DNA of 64,000 nt from Rhizobacter sp. OV335 (GCF_900142965.1 NZ_FRCQ01000014.1:62001-126000), one strand, 5' to 3'. Positions 8,534 to 16,951 are shown, numbered from the stretch's first letter. Made by a program: numbers and translations. The notes: generated by a model not told the origin, from the sequence alone.

Positions 8534-8562
8534 TTGTGATCGATGTCCTCCGATGCGATATT
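8534..8562 (+). promoter_or_regulatory. Possible sigma-70 promoter of the beta-helix protein gene
   Basis: TTGTGA and GATATT are separated by 17 bp in the 87-bp gap after the oxygenase gene, 40 bp before the next start codon. The -10 element is weak. The gap is also slightly AT-richer than its surroundings. Confidence 0.35.
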
Positions 8563-8601
8563 GAAGACCGCTTCTTCATCAATCAACAGATCGGAGCATC
8601 C

Positions 8602-9540
8602 ATGCAAATCATCAGGGCCATCCTCTCGTCGTCAGTTGCCGTGGTCGCGGCGCTCGTGCTGTCGAGCGTGCCGCAGGTCGCGTCAGCGCAGGCCTCGCGC
8701 ACCTGGGTCTCCGGGGTCGGTGACGACGCCAACCCGTGCAGCCGGACGGCCCCTTGCAAGACCTTCGCCGGAGCGATCAGCAAGACCGCGACGAATGGCG
8801 AGATCAATTGCATCGACCCGGGAGGTTTCGGTGCCGTCACGATCACGAAGTCCATCGTCATCGACTGCACCGGTGTTCTCGCGGGCGTGCTGAACGCCGG
8901 CACCAACGGGATCATCGTCAATGCAGGCGCGGGCCAGGTGACGCTGCGCAACCTCTCCATCGACGCGGTCGCGAACGGCAGCGGGCAGGCGGGCATCCGC
9001 GTGCTGTCCGCGGCGAGCGTCCAGATCGATCAGGTCATCATTCGAGGGCAGACCGGCAACGGCATCGACGTGCTCACGAGCGCGTCCACGAACGTCACGG
9101 TGACCAACAGCGTGATCCGCGAGAACGCCGGGCACGGCATCTGGCTCGCCCCGACGGGCGGTGTCGCGAGGCTGGCGCTGTTCAACAGCACCTCGGCCGC
9201 CAACGGCTTGACGGGAATTCGCCTCAACGACAACTGTTCGGCCAGCGTCAGCGACAGCCTGCTCACCGGCAACGGCACCTCGGGCGTCGCGGCATCGTCG
9301 ACGGGTGGCAGTTCCACGATCAGCCTCGACCGGGTGGTGTCATCCGGGAACCGCGACGGCGGCGTGCTGGTCAAGGGCGCAGGCGCCATCATCTGGCTGG
9401 CCAACACGCTTCTGTCGGGCAACAGCTACGGCTTCTTTCCGCCGGTCGGTGGCGGCTCCTACGTGTCCTTCGGCAACAACCGCGTGATCGGCAACACTAC
9501 ATCGGACGGGGTGCCCAGCCAGGTGATTTCGCAACTCTGA
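8602..9540 (+). CDS. Secreted right-handed beta-helix repeat protein
   Basis: 312 residues with a clear Sec signal peptide (MQIIRAILSS... hydrophobic core ... VASAQA, cleavage after the ASA). RTWVSGVGDDANPCSRTAPCKTF, with two Cys likely disulfide-bonded, is followed by nine or so beta-helix rungs rich in N, G, S, T, V and I (GNGIDVLT, GHGIWLAP, LTGIRLND). Such folds are common in carbohydrate-binding and surface proteins. No lyase or hydrolase catalytic set is obvious. GGAG lies about 8 bases before the ATG. Its stop codon directly abuts the stop of the convergent first cargo gene. Confidence 0.8.
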   Translation: MQIIRAILSSSVAVVAALVLSSVPQVASAQASRTWVSGVGDDANPCSRTAPCKTFAGAISKTATNGEINCIDPGGFGAVTITKSIVIDCTGVLAGVLNAGTNGIIVNAGAGQVTLRNLSIDAVANGSGQAGIRVLSAASVQIDQVIIRGQTGNGIDVLTSASTNVTVTNSVIRENAGHGIWLAPTGGVARLALFNSTSAANGLTGIRLNDNCSASVSDSLLTGNGTSGVAASSTGGSSTISLDRVVSSGNRDGGVLVKGAGAIIWLANTLLSGNSYGFFPPVGGGSYVSFGNNRVIGNTTSDGVPSQVISQL

Positions 9541-11265
9541 TCAAGGCCAGGCCGTTCCCGACAGCAGCACGTGGCACGGGTTGACGGCCCCCTTGGCCTT
9601 CAGCGCCGCCACCACCGCCGGGTTCGCGGGACCGACGTGCACCGGCGCCTTCGGCGGTGCCGCGCCGGCCGGCACGACCAGCCCGGCCGGGCGGATCGCC
9701 ATCCGCAGCTCGACGCCCGGTGTCGCACCCACGCCACCATCGGTGGCCGGCCGCACGCGGGTCAGCGTCTCGTCGACGCCGGGCGTGGTCTCGACCGCGA
9801 CGTCCGCCTTCGCGATGCCCTTCTTCAGCGCCGCCTCGACCTTGTCGGCGCGCGTCTTGCCGACGGTCGCCGTCTTGTCGGCCGCGCTGCGCTGGCCGAT
9901 CTCGTCGACCAGCAGCAGCTCGTTGCCGTTCAGGAAATCCACCGCCGCCTTGATCTGCGCGGCAAACGGCGCCGGGTCGTCGGCATCGGCCGCATACGGC
10001 CCGACGCTGAACACCCGCAGCGATTCGCCGCGGTGCGTGCCGCTGCCGGCCAGGCCGCGCCGGTCCCCGCCGAGGCCCATCTCGGTGGCGAGCGCGTTCT
10101 CGATGCGCACCGTGGGGTCGTGCACGTCGCTGTAGGCGCGGTCGGTGTCGGGGGCGCTGGACGACGGATGCGCCTTGATCTGCATCAGCGCCGCATGGCC
10201 GCACAGCTCGTGCCCGAAGGCCTCGGTGAGCGGCAGGGTCTGCACCTTCTGGGCCGCGGTCCAGTAGCTCAGCGATGGCGCCGCCGGGCCGGCGGTGGGG
10301 GTCATCGAGACCTGCTTGCCGGCCTCGTCGGTGGTGGGTGCGTCCTTGGTGGTCACGACGATGCGCCAGGCGTCCGGTGCCGCCGTCAGCGTGCACAGGC
10401 AGCAGCAGCCGACCTGCTGCTTGCCCTTGGCCAGCGCGCCGAACTTGAAGCCGGCGCAATCGCTGCCCTTGTTCGGCAAGACCTGGCCGGTCGCCGCGAT
10501 GTCGAAATCGGGGCACAGCGCCGTCAGCAGCGGCTTGATGGTCGAGATCGCGGTGGCCGGGTCGTCCGACGCCGCGGCGTCGACCTTCAGCGTGCGCTGC
10601 ACTGCTTGCGGCGCCTGGCCCTGCTGCAGCACATGCACCAGCTCGTGCGCCAGCAGGCGCTGGCCGGCCGGCGTGCCGGGCTTGTACTCGCCGGAGCCGA
10701 ACACGATGTCGCGGCCCAGCGTGTATGCCCGGGCCTGCACCGCGCTCGCGCCGGCGTCCGCCGAGCCGCCGGTGTGCACGCGCACGTGGCCCAGGTCGTG
10801 GCCCAGGCGCGGCTCGAAGAAGTCGCGCTGGTCCGGCGACAGCGGCGCCCCGCCCTGCTGCGCGGCGCGGGCCGCGGCCTCGGTGTCGAGCGACTGCGCG
10901 CCGGCTGCGTCGGCTTCGCGCCGGATCGTCGCGCCCTCCGCCTCGTCCTCGCAGTCGGCGCACTTGCGCTGCAAGCTCCTGATCCCAGCGACTCCGGCCG
11001 ACACCGGCGTCGCGCTCGCCATCCGCATCACCTGGTCGGCGACCGCATCGGCCTCGCGCTCGAAGCGATCGCCCGGCGTGCTGAGCCGAGGCTTGCGCTG
11101 CAGCGCGGCACCGCGGCAGCGCGGGCAGCCCCCGCCACAGGCGCAGGGCCCCGAGGCGAGCGTCGGCGTGTCGGGCACCTGCGCCTGCATGGGCGGCGCG
11201 GGCTTCGCGTCTTTCGCCGCATGGCGCCCCGCGGCATGCGAGTTGCTGGAGACGGCCTCATGCAT
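9541..11265 (-). CDS. eCIS cargo candidate 1: Cys module + DUF4157 + unknown C-terminal domain
   Basis: 574 residues. Residues 41-50 are CACGGGCPRC, then LQRKPRLSTPGDRFEREADAVAD, a second CxxC (KCADC), and the DUF4157 (eCIS core) domain: GHDLGHVRVHTG, ARAYTLGRDIVFGSGEY, LLAHELVHVLQQ with HELVH at 207-211. DUF4157 is strongly associated with contractile injection systems. The C-terminal about 340 residues are unassigned. They contain a CCCLC cluster and GHELCGHA at 351-358, whose His-His spacing is one residue too long for a zincin motif. The start overlaps the end of the 268-aa gene by 8 bp. It is the last gene of the operon and is probably loaded into, or delivered by, the particle. Confidence 0.85.
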   Translation of the reverse strand: MHEAVSSNSHAAGRHAAKDAKPAPPMQAQVPDTPTLASGPCACGGGCPRCRGAALQRKPRLSTPGDRFEREADAVADQVMRMASATPVSAGVAGIRSLQRKCADCEDEAEGATIRREADAAGAQSLDTEAAARAAQQGGAPLSPDQRDFFEPRLGHDLGHVRVHTGGSADAGASAVQARAYTLGRDIVFGSGEYKPGTPAGQRLLAHELVHVLQQGQAPQAVQRTLKVDAAASDDPATAISTIKPLLTALCPDFDIAATGQVLPNKGSDCAGFKFGALAKGKQQVGCCCLCTLTAAPDAWRIVVTTKDAPTTDEAGKQVSMTPTAGPAAPSLSYWTAAQKVQTLPLTEAFGHELCGHAALMQIKAHPSSSAPDTDRAYSDVHDPTVRIENALATEMGLGGDRRGLAGSGTHRGESLRVFSVGPYAADADDPAPFAAQIKAAVDFLNGNELLLVDEIGQRSAADKTATVGKTRADKVEAALKKGIAKADVAVETTPGVDETLTRVRPATDGGVGATPGVELRMAIRPAGLVVPAGAAPPKAPVHVGPANPAVVAALKAKGAVNPCHVLLSGTAWP

Positions 11266-12064
11266 AAGCCTGCCCTTCCGGCAGCGTGCGTTCGGGCGCG
11301 TCCTGCAGCGGCGGCCTCTCGATCGGGAAGTCCGGCTTCAACATCGGCGGCTCGCTCTTCGGGCAGGCGCCGATCGCCTGGTTGTAGCTGTCGCGGTCCA
11401 GCACCGGCCAAGGGTCCTTGCTGAGAGGGCCGTGGAAGACCTTGCAGTCCAGGTCGTATTGCTCGAAGGTCCGGTAGCGGCGACTCTCCTTGGTGCTGCC
11501 GAACGCTTCGAGCATCGAGCAGCCCGGCATCGTCGTGTTGTAGTTCAGGCCCAGCTGCAGCGGCTTCTTGTCGAGCAGGGAACGTGCGGCGTTCAAGTCC
11601 TCCATCGACGGGCCCTTGCCGGATGGGTCGGTCGTGTTGCCCGGTGCGTCGAAGGGCGTCGGCGCGCTGCCGCCGGGCGCCGGTACGAAGGGAGCGACGT
11701 CGAACTTGTCGAAGAATGGAATCGGCACCAGGGGCTTCGGCGTCGGCTTCGACTCTTCATCGGTCGGCTGCCGATGCAGTGTCGACCCGGCGGCACCACC
11801 TTGCCGGACCACGTGCGCGGGCTCGGCGCTGCGCATGACCCGGTCCGCCATGGCGTCGGCTTCACGCTCATGCGCATCACCCGGCGAGCTGATGGCGGGT
11901 TTGCGCTGCAAGGTCTGCGCCGCGCATCGCGGGCAGCCACCGCCGCAGGCGCACGACGGTTTGCGCAGCACCGCGCCGTCGAGCACCGACGACGGCATCG
12001 TGCCGGAGCGCGAGCGGCGCGCCACGATGTGGCCACGCGATGGTGTGAACTGGACGTCCCTCAT
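11258..12064 (-). CDS. eCIS cargo candidate 2: Cys module protein without DUF4157 core
   Basis: 268 residues. Residues 38-47 are CACGGGCPRC, followed by LQRKPAISSPGDAHEREADAMAD, the same leader as in cargo 1, 3 and 4. The FGHDF...HELxHVxQ part of DUF4157 is absent; after about residue 80 there is a Pro-rich linker and a compact 120-residue domain (MLEAFGSTKESRRYRTFEQYDLDCKVFHG split here for length) that I do not recognise. It could be a cargo protein that kept only the leader, or one whose core was deleted. Its 3' end overlaps cargo 1; the 15-bp gap upstream includes cargo 3's stop. Confidence 0.75.
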   Translation of the reverse strand: MRDVQFTPSRGHIVARRSRSGTMPSSVLDGAVLRKPSCACGGGCPRCAAQTLQRKPAISSPGDAHEREADAMADRVMRSAEPAHVVRQGGAAGSTLHRQPTDEESKPTPKPLVPIPFFDKFDVAPFVPAPGGSAPTPFDAPGNTTDPSGKGPSMEDLNAARSLLDKKPLQLGLNYNTTMPGCSMLEAFGSTKESRRYRTFEQYDLDCKVFHGPLSKDPWPVLDRDSYNQAIGACPKSEPPMLKPDFPIERPPLQDAPERTLPEGQAYA

Positions 12065-12079
12065 GCCGATCTCCTCGAT

Positions 12080-13297
12080 TCAAGCGTATTCGCTCGAATC
12101 GTCCGTTGGCGATGTCTGGCCATTGCTCGACCCCGAATCGTCGGAAGCCGCATCGGCGGCAGCAGACTTCGGCGTTTGTGCACCGAAGCAGCACCCGCAT
12201 CCCTTCTTGTTGTTGAACAAGATGGAGGCGAGAGCGCCGCTGTACTGAGTCGGACCAGGATCACTGTAGTAGTTCGCCATGATGTCGTTCTCGAAGCCCG
12301 GTAGAGAGTACTTGCCGATGTACAGGTCGAACAATCCCATCAGATGGCCGGTTTCATGGGTGACGGTCAAGTCGTCGGCATCCTTGGCCCAATGCTTGTA
12401 CAGGGGCGCGGAGATGTCGCGATACCCGGCATCCTCCACATAGACTGCATTGCTTTCCGAGATTTCGTAAGACCAGTTCTTTGACGGATATGCGCTCACT
12501 GTTGCCTTCATGGTCACTGGGCAGCGGTTCTGATTTGAAGCGCAGACGATGTCCGTGCTCCAGTGGGAATTGATGATGCTCTGCCACGATGCCGCAAGCG
12601 CCGCATTGGCCCGAGGCCCGTAGATTCCGATGCCGAGCTCGAACGTGAACTTGCAGCCCGCCTGCGTGATCTTGTCGAGCTTGCGCTGCATGCGTGGCTC
12701 AACCATGCTGGCTTGCTGAACCACGTGTGCAAGCTCATGGGCGAGCAACCGGCGGCCTGCTTGCGTGCCAGGCGCGTACCTGCCCTCGGCGAAGACGATT
12801 TGTGATCCGACTGCGTAGGCTTCGGCGCTCACCGAACGTGCGGAGACGGCGGCCCGCTTGTCGGCATGAATACGCACTGCCGAAAAATCGTGGCCGAAGC
12901 GCCTGGCAAAAAAACGTTGATCCGACGCATCCAGCGGCTGTCCGGGTGCCTGCAAGACGTCCTGGACGATCGCAGGAGCCTGCGGCATTCCGGGCCCGAC
13001 CCGATGGCCGTCTGCTGCCGCGGGTGCAGGCGCCGCCGAGGTGGTGGAAGCCGGCTCAGCCATGCGCATCACCTTGTCGGCCGCCTCGTCCGCTTGTCGC
13101 TCATGGACGTCACTCGACGCGCCGATGGCCAGCTTGCGCTGCACCGCAGCCCCGGCGCACCGCGGGCAGCCGCCGCCACAGGCACAAGCGCCCGGCAACG
13201 GCCTGGTCGATCGAGAAACAGGCGGGAACACCCGCGGTGGCAGGAGGCCCGTTCGCGGCGCGGGAGCGGCGGGTTTGGCAAGCAGTGCGTGCGTCAT
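12080..13297 (-). CDS. eCIS cargo candidate 3: Cys module + DUF4157 + metzincin-like peptidase domain
   Basis: 405 residues. CACGGGCPRC is at 38-47. The DUF4157 core spans about 118-196, with FGHDFSAVRIHAD, AYAVGSQIVFAEGRYAPGT and HELAHVVQQ (H187-E188-H191). The C-terminal domain carries HETGHLMGLFD at 314-324, an exact HExxHxxGxxD metzincin-type zinc site with Asp as third ligand (as in snapalysin), followed 16 residues later by DIMANY, a plausible Met-turn. A GCGCC cluster lies at 367-370. Together these suggest a secreted-type zinc endopeptidase carried as payload. The stop of the upstream cargo gene overlaps its ATG by 4 bp. Confidence 0.85.
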   Translation of the reverse strand: MTHALLAKPAAPAPRTGLLPPRVFPPVSRSTRPLPGACACGGGCPRCAGAAVQRKLAIGASSDVHERQADEAADKVMRMAEPASTTSAAPAPAAADGHRVGPGMPQAPAIVQDVLQAPGQPLDASDQRFFARRFGHDFSAVRIHADKRAAVSARSVSAEAYAVGSQIVFAEGRYAPGTQAGRRLLAHELAHVVQQASMVEPRMQRKLDKITQAGCKFTFELGIGIYGPRANAALAASWQSIINSHWSTDIVCASNQNRCPVTMKATVSAYPSKNWSYEISESNAVYVEDAGYRDISAPLYKHWAKDADDLTVTHETGHLMGLFDLYIGKYSLPGFENDIMANYYSDPGPTQYSGALASILFNNKKGCGCCFGAQTPKSAAADAASDDSGSSNGQTSPTDDSSEYA

Positions 13298-15006
13298 GGC
13301 TGCGAGGGGGTTTGAGAACCCGGCGCTGCCGCCTGTTCCGCCGAGGGCAGGCCGAACGGCACGCGCTGCGATCCACGAATCTCCACGTGCCGCCGGCCGG
13401 CGGACGACCCGCCGGACCCCGTCACATCAAGGTGGATTGCAATCACGAGCGCTGCCACAGGCAAGAGGTCAGCCCGGGTGGCGTTGTTCAAGATGCGCGA
13501 CGAAACAACAACTCCGTCCTCCCCGATCCCGTCGATGTGGATGTCAAACCGATCGTGCCCCAGCGGCGTGTAGCTCACGCGGAAGCGACTCGCCGCTTCA
13601 CCCGGCAGCGGGTCGCGCCACCGGACTCCTCGAATCGCAAGCTCGGCGTCCAGGGCCGCCCTGTCGGACATGCCGGGCAGCGGTATGAAGTCGATGGCGA
13701 GCGGGATTCGATCGTCGGCGTAGGCCACGAGCAGTCGCGCGTCCCATTGCAGCGTCCCGGGCGCCGTGATCACGTCCTGCGCGCGGAACCCATACGGCTG
13801 GGTGCTCAACGCCATCGGGAACGACAGCGTGCCCGGCGAGATGTAGCCAGGACTGTTGTCCGTGAACTGGTACGAGAACCCGGTGCCTCCGGCGCTGGGC
13901 ACGAAGCGGATGTCGGCGCTCGTTTCGAAGCGTGTGTATTGCGGTGGCAACTGCGCGTCGGCCGCGTCGACGAAAAACTTCGTGTAGAAGAACCACAGGA
14001 CATCGCTCCGGTTCGCAGGCCACCCACTGGGAAGCCGGGTCCCCACATCACGTGCCGGCCCGGGATTGAGGTTGTTCTCGAAGTTGGGATTCACCGCCCG
14101 GTCGAAATACTTGAACGACGAGTAAAGGTAGGGCCCCTGAGGCGCAGTGAAGGCACGAAACGCGTCGTGCAGATCGAACCAGATGTACGGGATGTGCGGA
14201 CCCCACTGTCGCTGGGGCCTCTGCGGCGGCACGGCTTGCGTGCCCTGTGCAGCCGCCTGCGCTGACGCAGACTGGGGGGCCTGCCCCTGCGGCGCCACGT
14301 CGCCGCCTTGCGTCGGCTGGTCGCCAGCCGCTTGCCGATGAATCCCGGCCGGTGCATCTGCCGCCTGCTGCTGCATCACATGCACGAGCTCGTGCGCCAG
14401 CAGCCTGCGACCGCTCGCCGTGTGCGGCGCGTACTCGCCAGCTGCAAAGACGATGTCGCGGCCCAGGGTGTAGGCACGTGCCTGCACCGCCTGAGCGCCC
14501 AGCGCCGCCGCCGGGCCGCTGTGCACGCGCACGTGACCCAGGTCACGGCCGAAGCGTGGCTCGAACCAGGACCGCGACTCTGCGCCGAGCGGGACTCCGT
14601 CGCCTTGCGCCGCCTGCGTTGCTGCGTCCGCGTCCAGCATGCCTGGGTCGCCGGGCACGGCTTCACGTTGGACCTTTCCGCTCTCTTCGTTGCACGACTT
14701 GCATTTGCGCTGCACGGCAACCGGCGAGATGTCGGCGCGCGGCGGCTGCGTCATGCCCATCACGCGATCGGCCACATCGTCGGCTTCGCGCTCGAAGCGG
14801 TCGCCCGGCACGCTGATGCGCGGCTTGCGCTGCAGCGCGGCGCTGCTGCAGCGCGGGCAGCCGCCGCCGCAGGCGCAGCCGGCCCGAAGCCCCTGCGCGG
14901 CGCCCTGCATCGGCATCGCGAGTGGCTCGCCGCGCGCCTGCGCCGCGGCCGGTGTGGCGCGTTGCGCGGCGGCGGGTTTGGCAGCAGCGGCGGTCTGTGC
15001 AGTCAT
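13294..15006 (-). CDS. eCIS cargo candidate 4: Cys module + DUF4157 + unknown C-terminal domain
   Basis: 570 residues. CACGGGCPRC at 44-53, LQRKPRISVPGDRFEREAD, a second CxxC (KCKSC) near 102-105, and the DUF4157 core with GRDLGHVRVHSG, ARAYTLGRDIVFAAGEYAP and HELVHVMQQQ (205-209). A Gln/Ala/Pro-rich linker (about 225-265) leads to a 290-residue C-terminal domain beginning near YIWFDLHDAFRAFTAPQ; it is rich in aromatic residues and beta-like strands and matches nothing I recognise. The first 220 residues are nearly the same as in cargo 1, so the tails have been exchanged on a shared leader. It starts 12 bp after the end of cargo 5. Confidence 0.85.
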   Translation of the reverse strand: MTAQTAAAAKPAAAQRATPAAAQARGEPLAMPMQGAAQGLRAGCACGGGCPRCSSAALQRKPRISVPGDRFEREADDVADRVMGMTQPPRADISPVAVQRKCKSCNEESGKVQREAVPGDPGMLDADAATQAAQGDGVPLGAESRSWFEPRFGRDLGHVRVHSGPAAALGAQAVQARAYTLGRDIVFAAGEYAPHTASGRRLLAHELVHVMQQQAADAPAGIHRQAAGDQPTQGGDVAPQGQAPQSASAQAAAQGTQAVPPQRPQRQWGPHIPYIWFDLHDAFRAFTAPQGPYLYSSFKYFDRAVNPNFENNLNPGPARDVGTRLPSGWPANRSDVLWFFYTKFFVDAADAQLPPQYTRFETSADIRFVPSAGGTGFSYQFTDNSPGYISPGTLSFPMALSTQPYGFRAQDVITAPGTLQWDARLLVAYADDRIPLAIDFIPLPGMSDRAALDAELAIRGVRWRDPLPGEAASRFRVSYTPLGHDRFDIHIDGIGEDGVVVSSRILNNATRADLLPVAALVIAIHLDVTGSGGSSAGRRHVEIRGSQRVPFGLPSAEQAAAPGSQTPSQP

Positions 15007-15018
15007 GGCCGGCCTCGC

Positions 15019-16194
15019 TCAGGGCGTGCACTCGAGCGTGATCGTCGCGCCCGGTGCCTGTGCTTGGTTGTACTGGTCGATCGTCGTGCCGACGCAGTGC
15101 GTCACGCGCGACGAGGCCTTCGTCGCGCGATCGACGTAGGCCCTGATCGCCCGCTTGTACGCCTCGACGGCATCGCGGAACTGCTGCTCGGTCTGGCCGG
15201 TGGCGCCGGTGAAGGCCGGGAGTGCGTTCGCGGCGATGAAGGCCTGGAAGTCCAGCCCGTGCTGGCCCTCGTGGAAGCGCAGCCTGGTGCTGCGCGGGTC
15301 GACCTTGCCGCCCGCCTGGTCCTCGCGCGTCGTGCCGCGCCCGTAGCCCGAGCTTCCGCCGGCCGACACGCCGGGCGGGTAGAGCGTCTGCAAGGTCGCC
15401 ACCGCGGCCGGCGGCGTGAAGCTCGCGATGCGGGCGACACCGTTGGCGATCGTCGTCGTGAACGGCACGCTGATGGGGAACAGCAGCCGCGTGCCGGCCG
15501 CTGTCGGGTTGGCCGGGTTCGTCACCGCCACGCCGTCGGGCAGCAGCGTCACCGAGACCCCGTTGCTCGCGAACGCCACGTTGCCGCCGAGCGGGTCGAC
15601 CGCCTGGCCGTCGGCCAGCGGCGTCGAGAAACCCGCCTCCTGGCGGTGCGGCACCTGCCACGCCCACGGCGGGATGCGGCCGTTGTTGATGCGGTACAGC
15701 GCGTCCTCGGTCTGCCCCAGCACGGTCGCGGCCTTCGGCATCAGCGCACGCAGCGCGGCGATGTAGGCGGCCTGCAGATTGCGCCGCAGCAGCACGTCGC
15801 CGCCCAGGTGGTCGGTGATCATCTTGTCGCGGTCGGTCACCATCGCGTACCAGGCGTTGATCAGCGTGTCGAAGCGCGCCGCGTTCACCTGCACCAGCGG
15901 ATCGGCATAGAAGCTGGCCGCCGCGTTCAGCTGCCCGATGGTGGCCTGCACGAAATCGCGGTAGTCGCGCTCGGTCAGAGCCGCCACCGCGGGCGCGCGG
16001 GCGATCATCGGAGCCGACGCGCCGAGCGCCGGCATCGCCGCGCAGCGCGGGCAATTGCCACCGCAGCTGCACGCCGTCGCCGCAGGCGCGGCCAACGGGC
16101 CGGGCGCCGGTTGGCTGCTGCGCAGCGGCGTGGGCGGGGCGACCGGAGTGACCGACGCTCGGGCGGCGGTGTCGGTGCCATGCAGCGGTTTCAT
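15019..16194 (-). CDS. eCIS cargo candidate 5: Cys module + HExxH protein, no DUF4157
   Basis: 391 residues. CSCGGNCPRC at 42-51 is the same module as in its four neighbours, but the QRK...EREAD leader and the DUF4157 core are missing. The body is an alpha/beta domain with a helical N-terminal part (TERDYRDFVQATIGQL) and RFHEGQHGLDFQAF near 306-319, giving HEGQH at 308-312, a canonical HExxH zinc-peptidase motif. A downstream Glu ligand cannot be fixed by eye. It precedes cargo 4 by 12 bp and probably is a second metallopeptidase-like payload. Confidence 0.75.
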   Translation of the reverse strand: MKPLHGTDTAARASVTPVAPPTPLRSSQPAPGPLAAPAATACSCGGNCPRCAAMPALGASAPMIARAPAVAALTERDYRDFVQATIGQLNAAASFYADPLVQVNAARFDTLINAWYAMVTDRDKMITDHLGGDVLLRRNLQAAYIAALRALMPKAATVLGQTEDALYRINNGRIPPWAWQVPHRQEAGFSTPLADGQAVDPLGGNVAFASNGVSVTLLPDGVAVTNPANPTAAGTRLLFPISVPFTTTIANGVARIASFTPPAAVATLQTLYPPGVSAGGSSGYGRGTTREDQAGGKVDPRSTRLRFHEGQHGLDFQAFIAANALPAFTGATGQTEQQFRDAVEAYKRAIRAYVDRATKASSRVTHCVGTTIDQYNQAQAPGATITLECTP

Positions 16195-16219
16195 GCCGGT
16201 GCCTCGGGGGTCGCCGCGA

Positions 16220-16951
16220 TCAGCGCTTCGGCTTCGGTGCCGCCTTCTTGGCCGCCACGTTCTTCGCGGCCGGCTTCTTCGCGGCCGTCTTCGCAGCAGC
16301 CGTCTTCCCGACCCGCATCACCGACTTCGCCACCATCCGCAACTGCAGCTTCTCCAGCTCCGCCGTCTGCAGCCGCGTCTCGCCCACGCGGATCTTGCCG
16401 CTCGCCAGCGTGAACGGCGTGGCCGCCGCCGGCACCAGCTTGCCGCCTTGCGTGCCGACCAGCAGCGTGAGCTGGCGGGTCGCGCCGATCGCCTCGACCT
16501 GCTGCGGCTGCAGCACGAAGGCGTAGTAGCCCGCGTCGTCGGCCTCCACCGGCTCGATCCCGGCCACCGGCGTGCCCTTCTCGTCGATCAGCGTCACCGT
16601 CACGCGGCCGGCCGCCTTCGCCGACTCGTCGGTGACGCGGCCCTGCAGCAGCGTCTCGGTCTTGGTGACTGGCGGCGTGCGGATCGCGGCGATCTGCTGC
16701 TCGACCTCCAGCGCCGCGCTGCGCCGCACCATCAGGTCGCCGGCCGCGCGCAGGCGGGCCGCGCGCGGGTCGAGCTGGCCGGCATCACCCGCCTCCAGCC
16801 GGTGCGCCTCGGCCAGCACGAGCACGCGTGCGGACAGCATCATCTCGCGCGTCAGCGCCAGTGCCTCGCTGCGCCGCTCCTGGCCCGCCTCGAACAGGTT
16901 CTCGACATCGCTCTTGAAGCTCGCGTTCCCGCGGTTGATGATCAGCGGCAT
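16220..16951 (-). CDS. eCIS-associated protein with carboxypeptidase-regulatory-like domain and Lys/Ala tail
   Basis: 243 residues. N-terminus MPLIINRGNASFKSDVENLF is helical; residues about 103-150 (LLQGRVTDESAKAAGRVTVTL ... VAGIEPVEADDAGYYAF) look like a carboxypeptidase-D regulatory/transthyretin-like beta-sandwich. The last about 30 residues are a low-complexity Lys/Ala run (KTAAAKTAAKKPAAKN) that may bind nucleic acid or negatively charged surfaces. It sits between the giant beta-helix gene (4 bp gap) and the cargo genes, which suggests an adaptor between particle and payload. Function unknown. Confidence 0.7.
   Translation of the reverse strand: MPLIINRGNASFKSDVENLFEAGQERRSEALALTREMMLSARVLVLAEAHRLEAGDAGQLDPRAARLRAAGDLMVRRSAALEVEQQIAAIRTPPVTKTETLLQGRVTDESAKAAGRVTVTLIDEKGTPVAGIEPVEADDAGYYAFVLQPQQVEAIGATRQLTLLVGTQGGKLVPAAATPFTLASGKIRVGETRLQTAELEKLQLRMVAKSVMRVGKTAAAKTAAKKPAAKNVAAKKAAPKPKR

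Noticed and set aside
9541-11265. HELCGH in cargo 1 as a zinc-peptidase active site
   Set aside because: The spacing is HExxxH, not HExxH. It is kept only as a point to look at.
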